Part shown: positions 58,628-64,000 of the stretch, in pieces | How the letters are laid out: each line of letters begins with the position of its first letter | How positions within the stretch are numbered: position 1 is the stretch's first letter | NCBI RefSeq assembly: GCF_005222755.1 | Contig: NZ_STGD01000011.1 | Location: 147,125 to 211,124 of the forward strand | DNA length: 64,000 nt | Source: Roseomonas sp. HF4 | GTDB lineage: Bacteria > Pseudomonadota > Alphaproteobacteria > Acetobacterales > Acetobacteraceae | Direction: 5' to 3' | The notes under the pieces: generated by a model | The model's database searches: none | The model's input: the letters and a program-made list of their open reading frames with translations, nothing else | What the model was told of the DNA's origin: nothing | Position numbers and translations under genes: made by a program

Positions 58628-59697
58628 TAGCCGAGGCTGAACGCCTCGTTGATCGCGCTCTTCACGCCGCCGCCCATCTGCGGCCCGCCGCCGGCGACGT
58701 AGATCGCGTCCCCGATCACCACCGCACCCATGCCATGCCGCGGGGTCAGCATCGGCGCGTAGGATTCCCAGGTATTCGTCGCGGGGTCGTAGGCCTCGTT
58801 CTGGCCATAGACGCGGTTCGTGCCCTCGCCGCCCATGCAGAAGATGCGGTCGCGGTACCAGACGCAGCCATGGCCCGAGCGCGCGGTCGGGATCGGGGCG
58901 CGGAAGGTCCAGGCGTCGCCGCGCGGATCATAGGTGTGGTGCAGGTTAGAATTGGTGTGGAAGCTGTCCACGCGGCCGGCGATCAGGTGGATCACGCCGT
59001 TGACTGCGACGACGCCGGCATGGTCGCGCCCGAGCGGCATCGGCTGGCGCCGCGAATAGCGGTCGGTGCGCGGGTCGTAGACCAGGTGCCAGTCGATCGA
59101 GCGCCGGTTGTCCGAGCCGATGGCGCCGCCGATGATGTGGATGACCTCGCCGAGCGAGACGCAGGCCATGGCGCCGCAGGCCTCGGGCAGGCGGCGCAGC
59201 GTGTGCCACCGCTGCCCGTCGAAGGCATAGGCGCCGTCATGCGGCGTACGGTTCTGTTCGAGGAAGCCGCCGAACGCGTAGAGACGGCCGCCATGCGCCA
59301 CGACGCCGACATGGTTGGCGCCGCGCGGCAGCTGCGGCAATTCCTCCCAGCGGTCGGCGACGGCGTCGTAGGCGTGGTGGTAGGGGCGGTCGACGCGCTG
59401 TTCCGCATAGCCGCCGACCAGGTGCATCCGCCCCCGATACTCGACCGCCCAGGCCATCTCGGTACGCGGCACCGGCAGCGGCGACAGCGCGCGCCAGGCA
59501 CCCTGCCGCGCGGCGCGCGGCGCGGGGCTCTCGGTCACCGCATGCGCGTGGTGCAGGTCCGGCAGGTCCACGCGGCCGGGCTGGTTCAGGCGCTCGAACT
59601 GCCCGGCCTGGTGCTGGTGGACGTTGCCCTGCGCCAGGGCAGGCCCAGCGGCCAGCACAACGCTGCCCGCGAGCAGGTGGCGTCTGGGGATGGGCAT
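58627..59697 (-). CDS. Exported Kelch-repeat protein
   Basis: A 356-residue protein with a twin-arginine-like signal peptide (MPIPRRHLLAGSVVLAAGPALAQ) and about six Kelch beta-propeller blades. Each blade has the ...MHLVGGY / LYAFGGF / IHIIGGA / IHLIAGR / IFCMGGE / IYVAGGG strand followed by YDP/YDA...W, from about residue 65 to 345. Such propellers bind proteins or sugars; some are related to galactose oxidase but no copper site is obvious. The N-terminal part is His-rich (HQHQ, HHAHA). It is convergent with putA. Confidence 0.85.
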   Translation of the reverse strand: MPIPRRHLLAGSVVLAAGPALAQGNVHQHQAGQFERLNQPGRVDLPDLHHAHAVTESPAPRAARQGAWRALSPLPVPRTEMAWAVEYRGRMHLVGGYAEQRVDRPYHHAYDAVADRWEELPQLPRGANHVGVVAHGGRLYAFGGFLEQNRTPHDGAYAFDGQRWHTLRRLPEACGAMACVSLGEVIHIIGGAIGSDNRRSIDWHLVYDPRTDRYSRRQPMPLGRDHAGVVAVNGVIHLIAGRVDSFHTNSNLHHTYDPRGDAWTFRAPIPTARSGHGCVWYRDRIFCMGGEGTNRVYGQNEAYDPATNTWESYAPMLTPRHGMGAVVIGDAIYVAGGGPQMGGGVKSAINEAFSLG

Positions 59698-59919
59698 GGG
59701 CGGCGGTCTCCGTCGTCCCTCGATGGCGGGCGCGTCCCGGGCCGGGAAGGACGTGCAGCCGCATCATGGCCGGGACGGGACGGTTTGCCAGAGGAAAACG
59801 GCGGCGGCCCGGCAGGGCTGCGGCATCGCCGCGCAGCCATCGGTGGCGGTGCCGATGCCCGCGCCCGCGGCGCCTGAAGGAAGCCGATGGCGATCAGGCG
59901 CGGCGATTGCCCATCGGAA

Positions 59920-60447
59920 CTAGCCGCACGCCGAGCAGGTCATCAGTCCCCGCTTCTCCCGCGCCGGTTCGATCGCATAGCCGCAGCGCATGCAGTTCGC
60001 GCCTTCGTCGCCGGCATCGAAGGGATCGGCGACGCGCCTCGATGGCCTGCGCGCCCCTGCTCCAAGCGCCGCGACAGCGGATACCGCGGGCGGGTCGGCC
60101 CGAACCGGCATGTCGGCCGCGGGGTGAACCGCCGTCGGCCGCCAGGCAGGCATCACATGGGTCGTCGGCTTCGCCGCCTCGCGTCCCGCCGGAGCGGCAT
60201 CGCCCGGGAGTCCGGCGGGCGGCCGTGCCGGAAACCCTTTCTCCCATGTCGCGGCGCGATCGGTGGACGTCGGGCGCCTGGCCTGGCCTGCCGTTGTCGG
60301 CGCCCCGCCGGATCGCACATGCACGACCTCGACCACCCGGCTGCCGGTGGCCCCGCCACGCCGCGGAATCGTGAGCGTCTCGCGCCGATCGCCGGGCACG
60401 GGCTTGTCGTCCCTGAAGCGGGCGAAGACGTGGTCCTTGTCGTCCAT
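59920..60447 (-). CDS. Hypothetical protein with C-terminal zinc-ribbon-like motif
   Basis: A 175-residue protein, taken from ATG 60447 (MDDKDHVFARFRDD); the frame extends to 60558. The middle is Pro/Ala/Thr-rich and probably disordered. The last residues have CMRCG and, after a short spacer, CSACG, so a small zinc ribbon is likely. I do not recognise the family. It is isolated and its neighbours give no clue. Confidence 0.5.
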   Translation of the reverse strand: MDDKDHVFARFRDDKPVPGDRRETLTIPRRGGATGSRVVEVVHVRSGGAPTTAGQARRPTSTDRAATWEKGFPARPPAGLPGDAAPAGREAAKPTTHVMPAWRPTAVHPAADMPVRADPPAVSAVAALGAGARRPSRRVADPFDAGDEGANCMRCGYAIEPAREKRGLMTCSACG

Positions 60448-60558
60448 GGACGTCCAGTATTGCGAGGTGGGGCTTCGCGAATGCGGCACGATGAACCCTG
60501 GTAGGCGATCAACGGTCCGCGCGCGCACAACAATTGCCGAGTCGGCCGGATAACTCAA

Positions 60559-60905
60559 ATCCGGCCGTGGCGACTAAAAAAGGCATTTTCGTTTCAAGGA
60601 CTTAAGGTTGAGGCCAGATCGGCGCGTCTTCGAGCTCTCGCCGGACTCGGCAGCCGGGCCGCGGCGGTGGCGGCGCCGTCCAACTGCCGGGGTCGCGTCC
60701 CGATCGAGGCTCGCCCGACACGTGTCCGCCGGGCCGACCTGACCCCGGAAGCGGTCCGCCGGTGATGCAGTACGGCGGCAGGGATGGACGGTCGTGGGAT
60801 GGGGCCGAAGAAGGCGCGCACGCCGGAGAAGACCGTAGCGAAGCGGCCGCGGGCGGTAGTGCAGGTCGGCCAGGGCAAGACGGTGGCCGAACCACCCCGC
60901 CGGCC
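60559..60905. other. Intergenic gap without a recognisable gene
   Basis: About 350 bases. The first 40 are relatively AT-rich (60575-60610, with AAAAAAGGCATTTTCG) and could hold the promoter for the leftward zinc-ribbon gene. I saw no further structure that I can support. Confidence 0.5.
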
Positions 60906-61379
60906 TCAGACGTTGATCTGCGGCCAGTTGCCGTTGGCGCGGCGCAGGAGGTTCGCCCGGTCCGCCTGCCACATCCGCAGCACCGCGGCGTTGAAGATGA
61001 CGTAGAGCTTGCCGTCCTGGATCTCCCAGCCATTCAACGGGTCGACGTCGAACAGCTTTCCGTTGGCCATGCCCCAGGCGCAAAAGCCGCCGAACTGTGG
61101 CGCGAAGCGGGTGGGTTCACGGCGGAAGGCCTCCATGCTCGCGGTGGAGGCGAAGCGCCAGACGCCGCCGCTCCATGCGAAGCTGTGCGCCTCTTCGCCC
61201 ATCATCGCGGTGCCGCGGGTGAAGTATGCGACAGCGTCGTACCCCTTCAGGGCCTGGCCGGCATGCATCTGGTTGATGGTTCCGCCCGTGCGGGACTGCG
61301 CGAGCGCGAGGGAGGAGCCCCCGAGGGACGCGGCGGCAAGGCCGCCGAGCATGAGGCGGCGGTCGATCGTGATGGTCAT
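60906..61379 (-). CDS. Exported YHS-domain protein
   Basis: A 157-residue protein with a twin-arginine-type leader (IDRRLMLGGLAAASLGGSSLALA) and a YHS domain: GYDAVAYFTRGTAMMGEEAH near 46-65, FAWSGGVWRFAST, and FCAWGMANGKLFDVDPLNGWEIQDGKLYVIFN near 98-130. YHS domains bind metal, and exported members often accompany redox or metal-handling genes. The function is otherwise unknown. Confidence 0.85.
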   Translation of the reverse strand: MTITIDRRLMLGGLAAASLGGSSLALAQSRTGGTINQMHAGQALKGYDAVAYFTRGTAMMGEEAHSFAWSGGVWRFASTASMEAFRREPTRFAPQFGGFCAWGMANGKLFDVDPLNGWEIQDGKLYVIFNAAVLRMWQADRANLLRRANGNWPQINV

Positions 61380-61482
61380 CGTTTCTTCTCCTGTCCGTGC
61401 AAGGATCGTCGTTCACGCGGGGAGAACCTGCACCGCCGCGCTGCCTCGATCGGGAAGTCCACATCGGTGGCGAACACCTCGT
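61380..61482. other. Spacer with an inverted repeat
   Basis: Between the YHS gene and the DUF1348 remnant. GTTCAC (61481-61486) and GTGAAC (61494-61499) form an inverted repeat at the edge, inside the remnant. The minus strand from about 61500 to 61416 has a short open run ending FTDDVNEVFATDVDFPIE, but no start, so I do not call it a gene. Confidence 0.4.
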
Positions 61483-61676
61483 TCACGTCGTCGGTGAACG
61501 TGTCTCCTCGTGCCCCTCGGGGAACTCGGCGCGGTTCCGCCAGCGGCCGTCCTCGGTGTTGGCCCGCGCCACGTGTGCGGGGGCGGGGCCGTTCCGGGCT
61601 TCCTCCGCCGCGCGCACCTTCAGGGTCGCGCTTTCGCGGCTGAAGGGCGGCAGCGGGGGCGGGTCTCGTCGGTCAT
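61483..61676 (-). pseudogene. Decayed DUF1348 (NTF2-like) gene, N-terminal fragment
   Basis: Translated with one frameshift after the start (ATG 61676, MTDETRP...), the minus strand gives PLPPFSRESATLKVRAAEE and then DGRWRNRAEFPEGHEE. Both match the N-terminal portion of DUF1348/NTF2-like proteins (about 150 residues when whole). The frame is missing one base near 61650 and hits a stop at 61483, so roughly two thirds of the gene are absent. It is broken and probably silent. The family call rests on these two motif runs. Confidence 0.6.
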
Positions 61677-61689
61677 GCTGCGGCCCGCC

Positions 61690-62652
61690 TCAGGCGGCGT
61701 AGTCGAAATCGGCCGGCAGCCAGGTGCGCGCGCTGCCCGAGCGGATGATGCGCCCGACGCCGGGGAAGGGCATGTGCGTCGCGGCGAGCGGCGCGCCCTC
61801 GGCGGCCGCCTGGTCGAAGAAGCGCGCGCGGGAGGCATCCGCCGCCGCGCGGTCCTGTTCGAACAGGATGCCGATGCCCGGATGCGCCGGATGCAGGCCG
61901 GGGTGGAACAGCATGTCGGAGACCAGCAGCAGGCTCTGGCCGCCATCCTCGATGCGCACGCCGACCTGGCCAGGCGTATGGCCGGCGAGGTCGAAGGTGG
62001 TCACACCGGGGATGATGCTGCGCGCACCGTCCACGCGCTGCAGGCGCGGATAGAGCCGCACCAGCTCGGAGGCCGCCTGGAAGGAGCTTTTCAGCAGGTC
62101 CGGCGCGGCGGCGGCCTTGGCGGGGTCGGTGAAGTGCGCGACGTCACGCCGGTCGGCGAAGACCTCGGCGTTCGGGAAGACGCGGCGGCCGCCGGCCACG
62201 AGCCCGGCGATATGGTCCACATGCAGGTGCGTGGCGATCACGGCCTCCACCTGCGCGGGCTGCACGCCCGCCGCTGCGAGCGCCTGCGGCAGGCGGCCAC
62301 TCGTCGGGCTGACCGTGCCGGCCGGGCCGGCATCCACCAGCACGGTGTGGCGGCCGTCGCGGATCAGCCACTGGGTGAAGCCGGACCGCACGCCCGTGGG
62401 CCGCGCGATGTGCAGGCCGCGCGCCGCGCCCTCCAGCGCATCCGGCGCGATGCCGGTGAACACCGCATACGGGAAGTCGATGTAGCCATCGAGCAGGAAG
62501 GTCACCTCGAAGCGCCCGACGCGCCGGCGGATGACGGGCGACGGCGCGGCGGGCGTCGCGGCGGCGGCGATGGTGACGGCGGCCGGGCTTGCGCCCAGCA
62601 ACGGCGCGGCGAGCAGGGCGTTGCCGAACAGGCGGCGGGAGAGCAGCGGCAT
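61690..62652 (-). CDS. Exported metallo-beta-lactamase-fold hydrolase
   Basis: A 320-residue protein with a leader (SRRLFGNALLAAPLLG, Tat- or Sec-type) and an MBL domain. The zinc motif HLHVDH is at residues 142-147, with a later GHTPGQVGV histidine near 227 and a C-terminal ATHMPFPG histidine near 295. These are the ligands of a two-metal hydrolase, and the layout fits the lactonase/quorum-quenching or glyoxalase-II-like subgroup. It is divergent in no direction from others: a LysR gene lies upstream on the same strand, 113 bases away. Confidence 0.85.
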   Translation of the reverse strand: MPLLSRRLFGNALLAAPLLGASPAAVTIAAAATPAAPSPVIRRRVGRFEVTFLLDGYIDFPYAVFTGIAPDALEGAARGLHIARPTGVRSGFTQWLIRDGRHTVLVDAGPAGTVSPTSGRLPQALAAAGVQPAQVEAVIATHLHVDHIAGLVAGGRRVFPNAEVFADRRDVAHFTDPAKAAAAPDLLKSSFQAASELVRLYPRLQRVDGARSIIPGVTTFDLAGHTPGQVGVRIEDGGQSLLLVSDMLFHPGLHPAHPGIGILFEQDRAAADASRARFFDQAAAEGAPLAATHMPFPGVGRIIRSGSARTWLPADFDYAA

Positions 62653-62765
62653 GGGCGGGATCCTTCCGGGCGGTGCCGCGCATTGCGGTGCCGGGAAGAT
62701 CGCGCCGCGGCGGCGCCTGCGGAATGCGCGGCGCCGGAAACACTCTCTTTCGTCCGCGACAATGA

Positions 62766-63695
62766 TCAGGCCAGCGCGGCCTCAAGATGAACGGCGAGAT
62801 CGGTGGTCAGGCGCGCACGCAGCCGCGGCGCGGCGAGGTCGAGGAAGGCGCGCACCTTCGGCGCCACCAGCCGCGCCTGCGGCGTGACCAGGTGGACCGG
62901 CACCGCGGACGCGGTGAACGGGGCGAGCAGCGGCACAAGCCGCCCTTCGCGAATCGCGCCGGCCACCATGTAGCAGAGCGCGACGGTGATGCCCTCGCCC
63001 GCCTCGGCGGCGGCGATGGCGGCGGCCGCGTCGTTCAGCTCGAACCGCGGCGCGAGGCGCAGCGCCGCGCTGCGCCCGTCCTGCATGAAGCGCCATTCGC
63101 GATTGGGCATCAGGCCGGTGAAGCCGATCACCTCGTGCAGCCGCAGATCGGCCGGCGTGGACGGCATGCCGCGGCGCGCGAGGTAGTCGGGGCTCGCGAC
63201 CAGCAGCCGCCGCACGCGTCCGACCGCGCGCGCGACAAGGCTCGAATCCGGCAGATCGGCGATCCGCACCGCGATGTCCACGCCCTCCTCGATGAGGTTC
63301 ACCTGCCGGTCGAGCATGAGCAGGGAGACGGTGACGCGCGGATTGGCGCGCAGATACTCCGCGACCACGGACGCCACCGCATGTCGCCCGAAGGAGACGG
63401 AGGCGGTGACCGTCAGTTGCCCCGTCGGCAGCGCCAATTCGCCGGTGGCGGCCTTCTCCGCCTCGTCGATCTCCTGCAGGAGGGTGCGTGCCCGTTCCAG
63501 GAAGCGCAGGCCTGCTTCGGTCGGCGCGACGCTGCGCGTCGTGCGGTTCAACAGGCGCACGCCGAGGCGTTCCTCCAGCGCGGCCACGGCGCGCGTGACG
63601 ACCGGCGGCGAGAGGTGCAGTCGCGCGGCGGCCTTGGCGAAGCCGCCGGTCTCGGCGACCGTGACGAAGATCTCCATGCTCTGCAGACGGTCCAT
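62766..63695 (-). CDS. LysR family transcriptional regulator
   Basis: A 309-residue LysR regulator. The N-terminal winged helix (MEIFVTVAETGGFAKAAARLHLSPPVVTRAVAALEERLG, about residues 8-46) and the RRTTRSVAPTEAG segment are typical, followed by the two-lobed effector domain with VNLIEEGVDIAVRIADLPDSSLVARAVG near 132-160, the CrgA/DsdC-like subgroup pattern. Start at 63695 (MDRLQSMEIF) rather than 63719 gives the usual LysR N-terminus. It may control the MBL-fold gene downstream on the same strand. Confidence 0.9.
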   Translation of the reverse strand: MDRLQSMEIFVTVAETGGFAKAAARLHLSPPVVTRAVAALEERLGVRLLNRTTRSVAPTEAGLRFLERARTLLQEIDEAEKAATGELALPTGQLTVTASVSFGRHAVASVVAEYLRANPRVTVSLLMLDRQVNLIEEGVDIAVRIADLPDSSLVARAVGRVRRLLVASPDYLARRGMPSTPADLRLHEVIGFTGLMPNREWRFMQDGRSAALRLAPRFELNDAAAAIAAAEAGEGITVALCYMVAGAIREGRLVPLLAPFTASAVPVHLVTPQARLVAPKVRAFLDLAAPRLRARLTTDLAVHLEAALA

Positions 63696-63760
63696 CGTCG
63701 CCCCGCACACCCCGGGCACGGAGCCTGCGCCATTGCGCCACGGGGAACAATCTCTCGCCG

Positions 63761-63925
63761 ATGGCGTGCATTGGCGCCGCCGGCGTCGGGAGCAGCTTCA
63801 TCGGCGCGGTGCTGGACCCGACCAACACCGAGAACGGTGTCTGGGCGGACACCGCCTATCGCAGCAGGGCCCGTGTGGAAGTGAAGTTGAAGTTGACCCG
63901 GTTTCGTGGACACCCCGAGGCTTGA
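63761..63925 (+). pseudogene. Remnant resembling the C-terminal part of an IS5-type transposase
   Basis: A short frame of 54 codons that includes DPTNTENGVWADTAYRS. This pattern (V-W-A-D-T-A-Y-R-S) is one I associate with IS5-family transposases; the rest of the protein is absent. The frame is then cut by DNA that leads into an IS3-type element. Its short length and broken ends mark it as a relic. Confidence 0.5.
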
Positions 63926-64000
63926 GACGGAGGTGTTCGAGATGCCGAGATTCAGAGTGCCCTACCCGCCGGAGTTCCGGCGGCAGATGGTGGAGTTGGT
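63890..64000 (+). mobile_element. Start of an IS3-type insertion sequence, cut by the window end
   Basis: TGACCCGGTTTCGTGGACA, beginning near 63894, is the kind of terminal inverted repeat seen in IS3-family elements, and an orfA-type transposase starts about 50 bases later. Only the left end is in the window. Flanking relic DNA of another IS on its left suggests nested insertion. Confidence 0.55.
63942..64000 (+). CDS. IS3-family transposase orfA, N-terminal fragment
   Basis: The first 19 codons of a gene continuing past the window: MPRFRVPYPPEFRRQMVEL. 'YPPEFRRQMVELV' is a typical opening of IS3-family OrfA (helix-turn-helix) proteins. The ATG at 63942 follows GGAGGTGTTCGAG, giving a good ribosome site. 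Confidence 0.7.
   Translation, partial: MPRFRVPYPPEFRRQMVEL

Overview
The window is very GC-rich DNA with the gene content of a heterotrophic alphaproteobacterium. I infer Acetobacteraceae or a near relative (Roseomonas-like). The reasons are the helicase/S4/fdxA/carD block, the divergent acnA/ccmA pair, several Bug and TRAP solute receptors, and single-gene operons for organic-acid catabolism. No phylogenetic search was possible. Almost all of the window is ordinary chromosome; mobile DNA is clear only at the extreme right end.

Left part (1-10.5 kb), catabolism of peptides and di/tricarboxylic acids: the end of a peptide ABC-transporter binding protein, a NIPSNAP protein and an M20 amidohydrolase; a GntR regulator divergent from tcuAB (tricarballylate oxidation); a secreted M35-type (aspzincin) metallopeptidase; an M20 dipeptidase; an enzyme matching D(-)-tartrate dehydratase; a methyltransferase and a MipA/OmpV outer-membrane protein. 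From 10.5 to 18.7 kb come a structured intergenic repeat, a leftward set (arylesterase, RNA cyclic phosphodiesterase, DUF2946-like protein, PCu(A)C copper chaperone), the divergent ybbA/ybbP-type ABC system, a lipoprotein, a Bax-inhibitor-1 protein and a sulfotransferase.

Central part (18.7-33.3 kb), housekeeping: CarD with a very long basic tail, fdxA, an S4 RNA-binding protein, a Suv3-like helicase, an MFS transporter, aconitase, ccmA-ccmB, gpsA, rlmJ, an alginate-lyase-like protein and a CHAP lipoprotein. From 33.3 to 43.1 kb there is a second catabolic stretch: a TRAP transporter (dctPQM), a thiolase plus DUF35 partner, a CaiB-type CoA-transferase, a divergent crotonase-fold protein without the usual catalytic glutamates, a gamma-glutamyltransferase and a Bug receptor. 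A cold-shock gene with a structured leader, two small unknown genes, an MdoH-type glycosyltransferase and tRNA-Thr(TGT) follow.

The most interesting unit is at 46.2-54.4 kb. A LacI-family repressor faces a tightly packed operon of six genes: a HisD/HpsN-like dehydrogenase, a DegT-type PLP enzyme, an SDR, a zinc-type dehydrogenase without its structural zinc site, a choline-sulfatase-like sulfatase and a Bug receptor. Two LacI-type palindromes lie between them. I read this as an import-and-degrade pathway for an organosulfate or organosulfonate whose substrate I cannot name. The right end holds putA, a Kelch protein, a YHS protein, a decayed DUF1348 gene, a metallo-beta-lactamase-fold hydrolase, a LysR regulator, a remnant that looks like an IS5-type transposase and the start of an IS3-type element cut by the window edge.
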